Below, piece after piece: positions 1 through 9,266 of a stretch of DNA of 64,000 nucleotides (the first letter of the stretch is position 1; each line of letters begins with the position of its first letter). Under the pieces are notes generated by a model that had not been told where the DNA came from, did no database searches, and saw nothing but the letters and a program-made list of their open reading frames with translations. A program made the position numbers and the translations under genes. The stretch is taken from contig NZ_FQXU01000008.1 in assembly GCF_900130055.1 (NCBI RefSeq), positions 124,001 through 188,000 on the forward strand, given 5' to 3'. Origin of the DNA: Clostridium intestinale DSM 6191 (GTDB lineage Bacteria > Bacillota > Clostridia > Clostridiales > Clostridiaceae).

Positions 1-2247
1 GATTTTTATTTACCTCCTTATAAACAGAGAACTGATTACAAGTATTTAAGAAAAAAGATAGATAAATCTATAGAGATAGATAAAAAACATAAACTAAAGG
101 TTTTAGAAAATATAGCACCATTTTTAACTAGGATTACTTCTAAGGTAGAGATTCAAGAGGACATTAGAAGAGACATAATTGAAGAGGATCTTAAGATAGA
201 TTTTTATTTGGATAGAGATAAGTATATAACTGTAGAGGTTTTATTTAGATATGGTGAATATATAATAAATCCAATAGACCCTAAGGAGTATAATAAATTT
301 ATAAAAAGAGATAGTTTAAAGGAAAAAGAGGTTCTTGAGGTTTTATCTAGCATGGACTTAAGAGCTAAAGATAGAAGCTTTTATTTACAAGGAGACGAAG
401 AGAAGGAATTTAATTTCTTGAAGTTTGGAACCAATACATTATTAACTTATGGGGATGTTTATTATTCAGATAATATAAAAAATAAAGGAATAATAAAAGA
501 GTTTAATATAAAGGCAGATATAAAAGAGAAAATAAATTATTTCGAGTTTAACTATTCTGTAGGAAATTTGTCTCGTAAGGAAATAAAAAGAATACTTGAT
601 GCCATAAGAAAAGGTAAAAAGTTTTATAAAATGGCTAAGGGAGAGTTTATTGATTTAGAGAACCAGGAATTAAATAAACTTTTAAGACTGTTAGATGGAA
701 TAGGAATGGGCGGGGGTATTGATGAAATAATAGAAATACCTAAAAATAAAGCCTTAATAATAGATGCCTTGGTTAAAGATAATAGGGTTGAATTTATAGA
801 AGGTTTAAATTTCATAGAAGATATGAAAGAGAAAATAACCTCCTTAAAGGATTATAAAGTTGAAATTCCAGAGGGGTTAAATGCCACCCTAAGAGAATAT
901 CAAAAAGTTGGTTACAGATGGATGAAGTCTTTAGAGTATTTGAGTTTTGGAGGAGTATTAGGAGATGAGATGGGGTTAGGTAAAACTCTTCAGGCTATAA
1001 CCTTTATTTTATCTAATAAAAATACCAAAACTCTAATAGTTGCACCAACCTCACTTATATATAACTGGAGAGATGAGTTTAATAAATTTGCTCCTCAGTT
1101 AAAACTTGAGATATTAAGTGGTCTTCCTGAGGAGAGGGAGAATAAGCTTAATAATATTGAGGACGTAGATGTTATAATAACCTCCTATGGAACCTTAAGA
1201 AGAGATATACAGCTTTATAAAGAAAAGAAGTTTAATTATTTCATTATAGATGAAGCTCAAAATATCAAAAACGCATCTTCCTTAAGTGCTAAATGTGTAA
1301 AAGAGATAAAGGCAGACTTAAGATTTGCATTAACAGGAACACCTATGGAGAACTCTTTGGTGGAGTTATGGTCTATATTTGACTTTTTAATGCCTGGATA
1401 CTTATATAGCGAGGAAAAATTTAAGGAGCTTTTTGATAAGGATGAGGAGAGTATTAAAAAGTTAAGCATGTATATAAAACCTTTCATATTAAGAAGAAAG
1501 AAAAAGGACGTTATATTAGAACTTCCAGATAAGATAGAAAAAAATATAATTGTTGATATGAAGGATGAACAAAAGAAAGTATACAAAGCTTATGTTGATG
1601 ATATAAGAGAAAAGATGGAAGAGGAAATAGATAGATCAGGAATAAGTGTGAAGCTTTTATCTTATTTAACTAGGATAAGGCAGATTTCCTTAGATCCTTC
1701 ATTAATAATGGCGGACTATGATGGAGGAAGTGGTAAACTTGAAGCACTTCTTGAGATAGTACAGCAAAGTATAGAGGAAGGTCATAAAATACTTGTATTT
1801 TCTCAATTCACATCCATGCTTAAAATAATAAGCAAAGAACTAAAAGAGAATAAGATAAAACATTATTATTTAGATGGCGCTATGAAAGCTAAAGACAGAA
1901 TAGATACTGTAAATAAGTTTAATGAAGATGACACACCAGTATTTCTTATATCCTTAAAAGCAGGGGGGACAGGACTGAACCTAACAGGTGCAGACTTAGT
2001 AATACACTTTGACCCTTGGTGGAATCCTGCTGTTGAAGATCAAGCCACAGATAGAGCTCACAGATTTGGGCAAAAGAATATAGTAGAAGTAATAAAGCTT
2101 ATTGCAAAAGATTCTGTTGAGGAGAAGATAGTAAGACTTCAGGAAAATAAAAAAGAGTTAATAAATAAGGTCTTAGAAAATGGACTGGACAGTGGTCAGA
2201 TTTTAAAAAGCTTAACAGAAAAAGAGTTGTTAGAACTATTTACTTAG
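1..2247 (+). CDS. SNF2-family DEAD/DEAH helicase (5' end outside window)
   Basis: The frame is open from base 1, so the N-terminus lies upstream. About 748 residues are visible. They contain a complete Swi2/Snf2 ATPase: Walker A LGDEMGLGKT (about residues 320-330 of the visible part), DEAQ box (FIIDEAQNIKN), TGTPMENS (motif III) and the helicase motif VI stretch QATDRAHRFGQ. Bacterial SNF2 proteins of this type are usually 1000-1100 aa with an N-terminal SWIM zinc finger, so roughly the first third is missing. Family members are dsDNA translocases thought to remodel nucleoprotein complexes; the specific role of clostridial members is not known to me. A strong terminator follows the stop. Confidence 0.93.
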   Translation, partial: DFYLPPYKQRTDYKYLRKKIDKSIEIDKKHKLKVLENIAPFLTRITSKVEIQEDIRRDIIEEDLKIDFYLDRDKYITVEVLFRYGEYIINPIDPKEYNKFIKRDSLKEKEVLEVLSSMDLRAKDRSFYLQGDEEKEFNFLKFGTNTLLTYGDVYYSDNIKNKGIIKEFNIKADIKEKINYFEFNYSVGNLSRKEIKRILDAIRKGKKFYKMAKGEFIDLENQELNKLLRLLDGIGMGGGIDEIIEIPKNKALIIDALVKDNRVEFIEGLNFIEDMKEKITSLKDYKVEIPEGLNATLREYQKVGYRWMKSLEYLSFGGVLGDEMGLGKTLQAITFILSNKNTKTLIVAPTSLIYNWRDEFNKFAPQLKLEILSGLPEERENKLNNIEDVDVIITSYGTLRRDIQLYKEKKFNYFIIDEAQNIKNASSLSAKCVKEIKADLRFALTGTPMENSLVELWSIFDFLMPGYLYSEEKFKELFDKDEESIKKLSMYIKPFILRRKKKDVILELPDKIEKNIIVDMKDEQKKVYKAYVDDIREKMEEEIDRSGISVKLLSYLTRIRQISLDPSLIMADYDGGSGKLEALLEIVQQSIEEGHKILVFSQFTSMLKIISKELKENKIKHYYLDGAMKAKDRIDTVNKFNEDDTPVFLISLKAGGTGLNLTGADLVIHFDPWWNPAVEDQATDRAHRFGQKNIVEVIKLIAKDSVEEKIVRLQENKKELINKVLENGLDSGQILKSLTEKELLELFT

Positions 2248-2255
2248 TTATATGG

Positions 2256-2292
2256 AAGGTACTTCATTTAGGTTTAATGAAGTACCTTTTAA
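2256..2292 (+). terminator. Intrinsic terminator after the SNF2 gene
   Basis: Perfect 13-bp inverted repeat (AAGGTACTTCATT at 2256-2268 with its complement at 2276-2288), 7-nt loop, then a short T run. Confidence 0.9.
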
Positions 2293-2391
2293 TTATTGTA
2301 ACCAATAATTAAAAAATAAAATAGAATATTATAAGTGAATACCTACTATATAGAACTATCGGTGTAAATAATAAAAGGGAGGTAGTCTATT

Positions 2392-3333
2392 ATGGATTAT
2401 CCAGGCGTTGCATTTAAACAGGGAGATAGAGGAGAAACTATAAAGCTTATACAGAAAAAACTCAATGAACTAGGCTTTAATGCAGGAACTGAGGATGGGG
2501 TATTTGGATTTAATACAAAACAAGCTACTATAGAATTTCAAAGAAGTAGGGGTTTAACTAAGGATGGCATAATTGGGAGAATTGCTTGGAATGCCTTGTT
2601 TTCAGAAGTAGTAGCACCTATTAAGCCGAGCGTTTCCTATAAACTTTCAACCTTAGAAAAGGCTATAGCTATAACAGGAAGGTTTGAAGGTAATGGTTAT
2701 GGGAATATAACAGGTGATTTTGATGGACAAGGATTGTCTCTAGGAATACTACAGTGGAATATAGGGCAGGGAACTTTGCAGCCTTTACTGAGGGAGATGA
2801 ATCTAAATCATAATATGGCAACTAGAAGTATTTTATTAGATTATTATAATACTTTTAATACTATGCTAAGCAAAACTCCAACAGAGCAACTTACATGGGC
2901 AAAATCAATAAATAATAGTCAAAAGGTTATAAGGGAACCTTGGAGGACTAGGCTAATAGCTCTTGCTAATTCACCAGAATTTAGAGCTATTCAACTTAAT
3001 TATGCAAAGACTATTGGAGATTTAGCCTTAAGTATATGTAATAAATATAACCTAAAATCAGAGAGAGCATTTGCTTTAGCTTTTGATATAGGGGTACAAA
3101 ATGGTGGAGTAAAAGCTAAAACAGATTTAAGAATAGCTTATAGAGCATCAAGTGATGTATCAGAAAAAGATAGAATGGCTCTTATAGCTAATGCAGTTGC
3201 AAATGATTCTAACACAAGATGGATAGAAGATGTACGTTCTAGAAAGCTTGCAATAGTGAATGGTTTTGGAACAGTTCATGGATCATTTATAAATATAGAT
3301 AAAGAATATGGACTAACGGACAATCCATTTTAA
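2392..3333 (+). CDS. Peptidoglycan-binding protein with lysozyme/chitosanase-like domain
   Basis: 313 aa, start ATG behind GGGAGG. Residues 1-75 form a PG_binding_1 domain (GDRGETIKLIQKKLNELGF, then DGVFGFNTKQA and DGIIG). From about residue 85 a second domain carries FEGNGYG and GDFDGQGLSLGILQW, acidic residues (E99, D109/D111) in a Gly-rich frame that resembles lysozyme-superfamily or GH46-like hydrolases. I infer a cell-wall hydrolase; the catalytic assignment is by resemblance only. No signal peptide is visible, so release by lysis or action inside a developing spore is more likely than Sec export. A second PG_binding_1 protein, SleC-like, lies at 56.4-57.7 kb. It is flanked by terminators, so probably monocistronic. 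Confidence 0.7.
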   Translation: MDYPGVAFKQGDRGETIKLIQKKLNELGFNAGTEDGVFGFNTKQATIEFQRSRGLTKDGIIGRIAWNALFSEVVAPIKPSVSYKLSTLEKAIAITGRFEGNGYGNITGDFDGQGLSLGILQWNIGQGTLQPLLREMNLNHNMATRSILLDYYNTFNTMLSKTPTEQLTWAKSINNSQKVIREPWRTRLIALANSPEFRAIQLNYAKTIGDLALSICNKYNLKSERAFALAFDIGVQNGGVKAKTDLRIAYRASSDVSEKDRMALIANAVANDSNTRWIEDVRSRKLAIVNGFGTVHGSFINIDKEYGLTDNPF

Positions 3334-3347
3334 GATTAGAACTTAAG

Positions 3348-3378
3348 CAAAGAGTATCCTTCGGGATACTCTTTGTTA
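3348..3378 (+). terminator. Hairpin terminator with UUCG tetraloop
   Basis: 12-bp stem (3348-3359 with 3364-3375) closed by TTCG, the unusually stable C(UUCG)G tetraloop. The following T tract is weak (TTTGTT). Confidence 0.75.
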
Positions 3379-3459
3379 AAAATATATTTAGTGTTTATAT
3401 TTATAAGGAAATACTTTAAAATGATATTTAAACAATCAAAAGAGAAAAGGGGAGTATTT

Positions 3460-4704
3460 ATGTCAAACTTTGTATTAGATGAAGCTAAAAGATGTCTACA
3501 GTGTAAGAGACCTTTTTGTAAGGAAGGTTGTCCTGTTAATACACCATTTAATGAAGTTGTAGGCATGCTTTTAGAAGGCAATATTATGGAAGCTGGAGAG
3601 AAACTTTTTAGTAACAATCCTCTTTCAGTAATATGTTCCATAGTTTGTCCTCATGAAAAACAATGTCAAGGTAGTTGTGTATTGGGTAGAAAAGGTACAC
3701 CAATTAGAGTTGGACTGGTTGAAAATTACATATCAGATTATTATTTAAACTTTATATCTTCAGAAAAAGCTAAAAAAGGAAATAAAAAGATAGCTATAAT
3801 AGGTTCTGGACCAGCAGGAATAACAATGGCTATACTTTTAGTATATAAAGGATATGATATAACTATATTTGAAGCTCACGATAAGATAGGTGGAGTTTTA
3901 AGATATGGTATACCAGAGTTTAGACTTCCTAAGGATAATCTAGATAAACTTAAAGATAAGTTAATAAGTATGGGAGTTAAAATAAGACCCAATACGTTAA
4001 TAGGACCATCCATAACAATAGATGATTTGTTTAGAGATGGATACAAAGCTGTATTTATAGGTACAGGAGTATGGAAACCTAAGAGATTAGGCATAAAAGG
4101 AGAAGCGTTAGGGCATGTACATTACGCTATAGATTATTTAAAAAGCCCTGAAGTTTATAATTTAGGCAATAAGGTATGTGTAATAGGAGCTGGGAATGTA
4201 GCTATGGATGCTGCTAGAACGGCAGTAAGACAAGGGGCAAAAGAAGTTTATGTAATGTATAGAAGAGGCGCTCAAAGTATGGATGCTGAAAAAGCAGAAA
4301 TAGAATATTCTAAGATGGATGGGGTTAAGTTTGAATTCTATAAAGCACCATTAGAATTTTTAGATGAAGGTGTTAAGTACATAAAAACAGAAGTAATTGA
4401 AGTAGATGATAGCGGAAAAGAAAAAGTAAGAGATATAGAAGGTTCAGAAGATATATTTAAAGCAGACTCAATAATATTAGCTATAGGTCAGGAGCCAAAG
4501 GATAACGTAATTAGTTCTACTAGAGGAATAGAAGTTACTAATAAGGGGCTTATTCACACTAATGAAGTAGGTGGAACTACAAAAGAAGGTGTTTTTGCAT
4601 CTGGAGACGTAGTTACGGGAGCAAAAACTGTTGTAGAAGCTGTTAGAGTATCTAAAAAAGTTGCTGAAGCTATAGATGAATATGTAACCAATCAAGATAA
4701 ATAG
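3460..4704 (+). CDS. GltD-like NAD(P)H-dependent flavoprotein (glutamate synthase small-subunit family)
   Basis: 414 aa. I chose ATG 3460 because AAAAGGGGAG lies 5-14 bases upstream; an in-frame start at 3373 would put the preceding terminator inside the gene. Order of features: N-terminal 4Fe-4S-type cysteines (CLQC..PFC..GCPV, residues 12-25), FAD-binding GSGPAG near residue 113, and a second Rossmann motif GAGNVAMDAA near 241 for NAD(P)H. The family passes electrons from NAD(P)H through FAD and Fe-S centres. No large glutamate synthase subunit lies next to it, so it may act as a stand-alone oxidoreductase or serve a partner encoded elsewhere. Confidence 0.85.
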   Translation: MSNFVLDEAKRCLQCKRPFCKEGCPVNTPFNEVVGMLLEGNIMEAGEKLFSNNPLSVICSIVCPHEKQCQGSCVLGRKGTPIRVGLVENYISDYYLNFISSEKAKKGNKKIAIIGSGPAGITMAILLVYKGYDITIFEAHDKIGGVLRYGIPEFRLPKDNLDKLKDKLISMGVKIRPNTLIGPSITIDDLFRDGYKAVFIGTGVWKPKRLGIKGEALGHVHYAIDYLKSPEVYNLGNKVCVIGAGNVAMDAARTAVRQGAKEVYVMYRRGAQSMDAEKAEIEYSKMDGVKFEFYKAPLEFLDEGVKYIKTEVIEVDDSGKEKVRDIEGSEDIFKADSIILAIGQEPKDNVISSTRGIEVTNKGLIHTNEVGGTTKEGVFASGDVVTGAKTVVEAVRVSKKVAEAIDEYVTNQDK

Positions 4705-4716
4705 AGGTGATTAGTT

Positions 4717-5364
4717 ATAGAAGAGAAACTTAAATTTATAGGTGCTAAAAAAGAAGAGCTGAAGGAAGTTAGTAATAAACTTTGGGATAAAAGTATAGAT
4801 GAGTATATGGAGATATTAGGTTCAGAATCAGAAAAAGATTTATATAAAAATGCTATGCAATATAGGAAATATCACTCGAAATTAGTTTCTGACATAGCTT
4901 TGAAAATTTTATCTTTAAATTCACAGGTTATCCCTGAACTGCAGCAAGTGGAGCAAGCAGAAGATGTACTTTATTTAGCCTGCCTACTGCATGATATTAA
5001 GAAGTTTGATGAAAAACATAATAAAGTTGGAGCTAAATGGTTTATGGAAAATATAGATGAATATTTGGATATAGGCGAGGAAAGTAAAAAATATATTCGT
5101 AAATTAATAAGTAAACATAAGCTTGGAGCAAAACTTAAAAAATATAAAAAAGAACTCTTATATTTGATTTTGGTTATCAGAGTTTCAGATAAGCTAAGTA
5201 AATTAAAAGAGAAGGCTAATTATTCTTGTATAAAAGAGGAGCAGATTAGGGATATAATATCCAAAGTAAAGGACAAAACTTTAGCCAATAGCACAATAGA
5301 TTTAAGAAAAGAAATAGGATGTTTTTTTGATAATATTGAAATTAAAATAGAGATGATTAACTAG
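4717..5364 (+). CDS. HD-domain phosphohydrolase-like protein, apparent AUA start
   Basis: 215 aa if translated from ATA 4717. The reading frame is closed by TGA at 4708-4710. Between it and ATG 4807 there is no ATG, GTG or TTG, yet a strong Shine-Dalgarno (AGAGGTGAT, 4703-4711) ends 5 bases before the ATA. ATG 4807 has no good ribosome site and would remove 30 residues (EEKLKFIGAKKEEL...) with normal coding character. The HD signature appears as a histidine (KYHSK), then LLHDIKKFD, then a further His (SKHKLG), as in metal-dependent phosphohydrolases. Substrate unknown. It follows the GltD-like gene by 12 bases and is probably cotranscribed. Alternative: a G-to-A mutation of an ATG start lowering expression, or a sequence error. 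Confidence 0.75.
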   Translation: MEEKLKFIGAKKEELKEVSNKLWDKSIDEYMEILGSESEKDLYKNAMQYRKYHSKLVSDIALKILSLNSQVIPELQQVEQAEDVLYLACLLHDIKKFDEKHNKVGAKWFMENIDEYLDIGEESKKYIRKLISKHKLGAKLKKYKKELLYLILVIRVSDKLSKLKEKANYSCIKEEQIRDIISKVKDKTLANSTIDLRKEIGCFFDNIEIKIEMIN

Positions 5365-5390
5365 GGGTGGGATAACACCTCTAGTTTTTA
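5361..5390 (+). terminator. Intrinsic terminator overlapping the HD gene stop codon
   Basis: 9-bp stem (CTAGGGGTG at 5361-5369 with CACCTCTAG at 5376-5384) followed by TTTTT. The TAG stop at 5362-5364 lies inside the stem. Confidence 0.85.
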
Positions 5391-5460
5391 CTATTTTGGC
5401 ATAATTAATGTTATAATGAACTTAGTTGATACAAAGTCAAAGTTTGAAAGGAAACAACAT

Positions 5461-7653
5461 ATGAGTAAAATATTAGTTTTAGCTGAAAAACCTTCAGTTG
5501 GTAGAGAACTTGCAAGAGTTTTAAGATGTAATAAAAAAGGCAATGGATTTATAGAAGGAGATAAATACATAGTGACATGGGCACTAGGTCATTTAGTTAC
5601 TTTAGCTGATCCAGAAGCGTATGATGATAAATATAAAACTTGGAAAATGGAAGATTTACCTATGCTTCCAAAGCACTTAAAGCTTGTTGTTATAAAGCAA
5701 AGTGGTAAACAATTTAATGTTGTTAAAGAACAATTAAATAGAAAAGATGTAACTGAAATAGTTATTGCAACAGATGCTGGAAGAGAAGGGGAACTAGTTG
5801 CTAGATGGATTATTGAAAAGGCTAGAGTAAATAAACCAACTAAAAGATTATGGATATCCTCTCAGACAGATAAAGCAATATTAGATGGATTTAAGAATTT
5901 AAAACCTGCATCCCAATATGATAATTTATATAAGGCAGCAGCCTGTAGATCAGAAGCAGACTGGGTAGTAGGGCTAAACATAACAAGAGCCTTAACTTGT
6001 AAATACAATGCACAATTAACAGCAGGACGTGTTCAATCAGCTACATTAGCTATGATAGTAAGCAGAGAAGAAGAAATCAGAAACTTTAAACCACAGGATT
6101 ACTATGTAATAAATGCAAAAGCAAAAGGCTTTACCTTAGCTTGGAGAGATAAAAATAACAATGGAAATATATTTGATGAGGAAAAGGTTAATAAAATACT
6201 TTCTTTAACCAAAGGAAGAGAAGCTGAAATAGTTGATGTAAAAGAAAGCTATAAAAAGAACTATGCTCCAAGTTTATATGATTTAACTGAACTTCAAAGG
6301 GATGCCAATAGAATATTTGGATATTCAGCAAAACAAACTCTATCCATAATGCAAAGGTTATATGAAAATTATAAAGTTTTAACTTATCCAAGAACAGATT
6401 CGAGATATATTTCCCAGGACATAGTTTCGACAATCCCTGATAGATTAAAGGCAGTAGCTGTAGGAAATTACAGCGGCATAGCGAATGAAATCCTAAGAGG
6501 GAAAATAAATGCGCATAAAGGGTTTGTAGATAACAGCAAAGTTAGTGATCACCACGCTATAATACCAACAGAGGAAAGAGGAAACTTAGCTCTTTTAAGC
6601 AGTGATGAAAGACGTATTTATGATTTAGTGGTAAAAAGATTTTTAGCAGTTATGCTACCACCTTATGAATATCTTCAAACTACCATAGCAGCAGATATAA
6701 ATGGAGAAACGTTTATAGCTAAAGGAAATGTAACAAAATCTAAGGGTTGGAAAAGAGTTTATGATAAGGTTGATGATTTAACAGAAGATGAAGATGATAA
6801 AGAAAGCCAAGAATTACCTGTACTTAAAAAAGGTGATAAAGTTTCTATAGCGAATGTTGAGAGTAAAAAATTAAAAACCAAACCACCAGCAAGATTTAAT
6901 GAAGGAACTCTTCTTTCAGCTATGGAGAAACCTCATAAATATGTAAACATAGATAAAGCTCACGCAAAAACTCTAGGAGAAACTGGAGGAATAGGAACAG
7001 TTGCAACTAGAGCAGATATTATAGAAAAGCTATTTAACATGTTTTATATAGAGAAAAGCGGAAAAGAAATAATTCCTACAGGAAAAGGAAAACAGCTTAT
7101 AGAATTAGTTCCAGAAGAATTAAAATCTCCACTTCTAACAGCAGAATGGGAAATGGAACTAGAGCTAATAAGTAAGGGTAAGAAAAATCCAAAAGACTTT
7201 ACTGAAAGAATGAGAAGTTACGCAGAAGAATTAGTTCAAGAAGTAAAGGGAAGCAGCGATAAATTCAGACATGATAATCTTACAGGTAAAAAGTGTCCTG
7301 AATGTGGGAAATACATGCTTGAAGTTAAAGGGAAACATGGAGTGATGCATGTATGTCAAGATAGAGCATGCGGTCACAGAGAAAACGTAAGTAGATTTAC
7401 AAATGCAAGATGTCCTGAATGTAAAAAGAAACTAGAACTTAGAGGACAAGGCGAAGGTCAAATCTACGTATGTGCAAGTCCAACATGTAACTTTAGAGAA
7501 AAGGCAGCCGTATTTAATAAGAGGTTTGATAATAAAGAAAATAAAAACAGCAAGAGAGATGTACAAAATTATATGAAGAAGATGAAAAAGGAAGCAGAAG
7601 TTATAAACAATCCTTTTGGAGATCTTATGTCCTTGTTTGATAAAGATAAATAG
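5461..7653 (+). CDS. topB: DNA topoisomerase III
   Basis: 730 aa, start ATG 5461 behind GAAAGGAAAC; the upstream in-frame ATG at 5416 lacks a ribosome site. It begins with a Toprim domain (ILVLAEKPSVGREL; acidic triad seen as ATDAGREGE) and has the type IA breakage-rejoining core with the catalytic tyrosine in LTYPRTDSRYIS (Tyr309). The C-terminus carries two four-cysteine zinc fingers (CPECGKY...CQDRACGH and CPECKKK...CASPTCNF). Type IA enzymes nick one strand and decatenate replication or recombination intermediates. Length matches Firmicute TopB proteins. A terminator lies immediately downstream, so it is likely a single-gene unit. Confidence 0.97.
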   Translation: MSKILVLAEKPSVGRELARVLRCNKKGNGFIEGDKYIVTWALGHLVTLADPEAYDDKYKTWKMEDLPMLPKHLKLVVIKQSGKQFNVVKEQLNRKDVTEIVIATDAGREGELVARWIIEKARVNKPTKRLWISSQTDKAILDGFKNLKPASQYDNLYKAAACRSEADWVVGLNITRALTCKYNAQLTAGRVQSATLAMIVSREEEIRNFKPQDYYVINAKAKGFTLAWRDKNNNGNIFDEEKVNKILSLTKGREAEIVDVKESYKKNYAPSLYDLTELQRDANRIFGYSAKQTLSIMQRLYENYKVLTYPRTDSRYISQDIVSTIPDRLKAVAVGNYSGIANEILRGKINAHKGFVDNSKVSDHHAIIPTEERGNLALLSSDERRIYDLVVKRFLAVMLPPYEYLQTTIAADINGETFIAKGNVTKSKGWKRVYDKVDDLTEDEDDKESQELPVLKKGDKVSIANVESKKLKTKPPARFNEGTLLSAMEKPHKYVNIDKAHAKTLGETGGIGTVATRADIIEKLFNMFYIEKSGKEIIPTGKGKQLIELVPEELKSPLLTAEWEMELELISKGKKNPKDFTERMRSYAEELVQEVKGSSDKFRHDNLTGKKCPECGKYMLEVKGKHGVMHVCQDRACGHRENVSRFTNARCPECKKKLELRGQGEGQIYVCASPTCNFREKAAVFNKRFDNKENKNSKRDVQNYMKKMKKEAEVINNPFGDLMSLFDKDK

Positions 7654-7660
7654 AAGATAA

Positions 7661-7703
7661 AAAGAAGAGTTATTGCACAAGTTGTAGATAGCTCTTCTTT
7701 TTT
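7661..7703 (+). terminator. Intrinsic terminator after topB
   Basis: 12-bp stem with one G-U pair (AAAGAAGAGTTA 7661-7672 with TAGCTCTTCTTT 7689-7700), then a T run. Confidence 0.85.
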
Positions 7704-7901
7704 AAACACTTTGATGCTGTAGAAGTGCTCCTCAGCTTTATCAAAGTCATTATTACTGCGACTGTATTAGATTCATATTATGCTGATGATGAAAAGAGTG
7801 ATTACAGAAAATTAGCGCAAGTATTAAACGATCCTTTTAGTCAAGAAATTAAAAATGAAAGGAAGATATATTCTTATATTTATAACAATATAGGAATATA
7901 A
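7692..7901 (+). pseudogene. Possible 3' gene remnant in the topB-lipoprotein gap
   Basis: The 400-base gap after topB holds an open frame from 7692 to a TAA at 7899. It has no ATG start and no ribosome site; the first usable codon is GTG 7725. The translation runs VEVLLSFIKVIITATV, then LDSYYADDEKSDYRKLAQVL, then a basic tail ending NNIGI. The charged part looks like real protein, as if it were the C-terminal end of a decayed gene, but I recognise no family. Its first 35 bases resemble the sequence just after proA (38046-38086). The rest of the gap (7902-7999) is A+T-rich with nothing I can assign. Confidence 0.3.
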
Positions 7902-7999
7902 AAATATAAGAATAAAAGAATATATAGTGTTTATGCGGGTTATAAGATTTTTGGCAATAAATTTTTAGATTTTATAGGAAAAAACTTTACGAAAAAATT

Positions 8000-8028
8000 T
8001 TGAATTAATATTGTTATTAATGTAAAAT
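8000..8028 (+). promoter_or_regulatory. Sigma-A-type promoter for the metallopeptidase lipoprotein
   Basis: TTGAAT (8000-8005), 17-base spacer, TAAAAT (8023-8028), about 29 bases before the start codon. Confidence 0.6.
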
Positions 8029-8056
8029 AAAGGTACAAAATAAAAGGGGTTATAGG

Positions 8057-8815
8057 ATGAGGAGATTAGTTTTACTTATAATGGTTATCGCTATAGTAAG
8101 TGTATTTGCTAGTTGCTCTAATAAATCAAAGCAGCTAGATAAAGAAGAAATGAAATTAGAATTTGCAAGTGAATATTTTAATTTTTACTCGGAGAAGAAG
8201 TATAAAGATCACTGCAAGAAACTTTCTGAGGTTTTAGAAAAAAATCATAAAAAAATTACTGATAACTTAAAAATTCAATCTGATGAAAAAACAAATATTT
8301 ATGTTTATTCTGATTTAGATTCTTTTCATGAAGGTATTGGACAACCTAATGCTTCTGAGTGGATGGTTGGTGCAGAGATGGGGAATAACGTTATGAAGAT
8401 GGTTTTTCCATACATAGATAAATCTAAAGAAGATTATATGATTAAGGTAGCAATACATGAATTTACTCATGTATTAGTGAGGAATATTAATAAAGAGGGT
8501 GTACCTATTTGGTTAAATGAAGGTATGGCTACTTTTGAAGCAAACCAAATAGATGATTCTATAAAAAAGTTTATAAAAAGTAATCAAGTTCCTAAGATTA
8601 TGGATTTAGAAAATATGAGTGCTCAAAGATTTGGAGATAATGGAGGATATGCGTACTCTTATAGCATTGTGGAATTTATAATAAACAATTATGGATATGA
8701 TGATTTAGTAGATTTAATAAAGTCACCTAAGGATTTTGAAAAAATATTAGGATTGTCTCAAGACGAATTTCAAAATAAGTGGGAAGTGTACTTGAAGAAC
8801 AAATACAATAATTGA
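8057..8815 (+). CDS. Lipoprotein with gluzincin-type (MA clan) peptidase domain
   Basis: 252 aa, start ATG 8057 behind GGGG. The N-terminus is a lipoprotein signal: Arg-Arg, hydrophobic core LLIMVIAIVSVF, then lipobox ASC near residue 20. Around residue 137 the zinc motif HEFTH is followed 19-20 residues later by WLNEGMATFE, the glutamate ligand arrangement of MA-clan metallopeptidases. Expected to be anchored on the outer face of the membrane as a zinc peptidase; substrate unknown. The next two genes follow on the same strand (20 and 62 bases) with no terminator between, so they may form an operon. Confidence 0.85.
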   Translation: MRRLVLLIMVIAIVSVFASCSNKSKQLDKEEMKLEFASEYFNFYSEKKYKDHCKKLSEVLEKNHKKITDNLKIQSDEKTNIYVYSDLDSFHEGIGQPNASEWMVGAEMGNNVMKMVFPYIDKSKEDYMIKVAIHEFTHVLVRNINKEGVPIWLNEGMATFEANQIDDSIKKFIKSNQVPKIMDLENMSAQRFGDNGGYAYSYSIVEFIINNYGYDDLVDLIKSPKDFEKILGLSQDEFQNKWEVYLKNKYNN

Positions 8816-8835
8816 AAAAAATGGGGTAGCAGAAT

Positions 8836-9204
8836 ATGTTTGAAAATGATTATTTTGAGCGAATGATTAAAACTGTTATAAATGGTTTAGTATCAATATT
8901 TAAAAATAAGAATTCTATAGAAAGTAGCATTGAAAATGATTCAGTGATTTTGAAGGAAGATCAGCTATTAGAAATAATGATAAAAAAGTACATAAGTGAG
9001 GGACAAATAAATAAGGCAGAAGATATGCTCTTTGAAGCAATTGAAGATAGAAAGTCCTCTAGAAATTTAGAACTTGCAGTGTTTTTCTATGAAACAATAA
9101 GTAAATGGGATGATGAAAAACTTAATAAATGTAATTTTTCTAAAGCAGAGATAGTAGATGGATTAAATGAGGTTAAAAAAATATATGAAATGGATGAACA
9201 ATAG
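8836..9204 (+). CDS. Small DUF6483-like protein
   Basis: 122 aa. The N-terminus (NDYFERMIKTVINGL) and the helical repeat-like C-terminus (ISEGQINKAEDMLFEAIEDR, then FSKAEIVDGLNEVKKIY) match my memory of the clostridial DUF6483 family; the assignment is by recall, not search. It is predicted to be soluble and mostly alpha-helical. Function unknown. It starts 20 bases after the lipoprotein gene and has GGGG upstream of the ATG. Confidence 0.6.
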   Translation: MFENDYFERMIKTVINGLVSIFKNKNSIESSIENDSVILKEDQLLEIMIKKYISEGQINKAEDMLFEAIEDRKSSRNLELAVFFYETISKWDDEKLNKCNFSKAEIVDGLNEVKKIYEMDEQ

Positions 9205-9266
9205 AATTAAAATATAAATCCAGGGAATAACTATATTAAAGAAAATGTTTTAAGGTGGTAATGTGT

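Noticed and set aside
5396-5417. TTGGCA and TATAAT as a topB promoter
   Set aside because: The spacer would be only 10 bases; no -35 box fits the TATAAT at 5412-5417.
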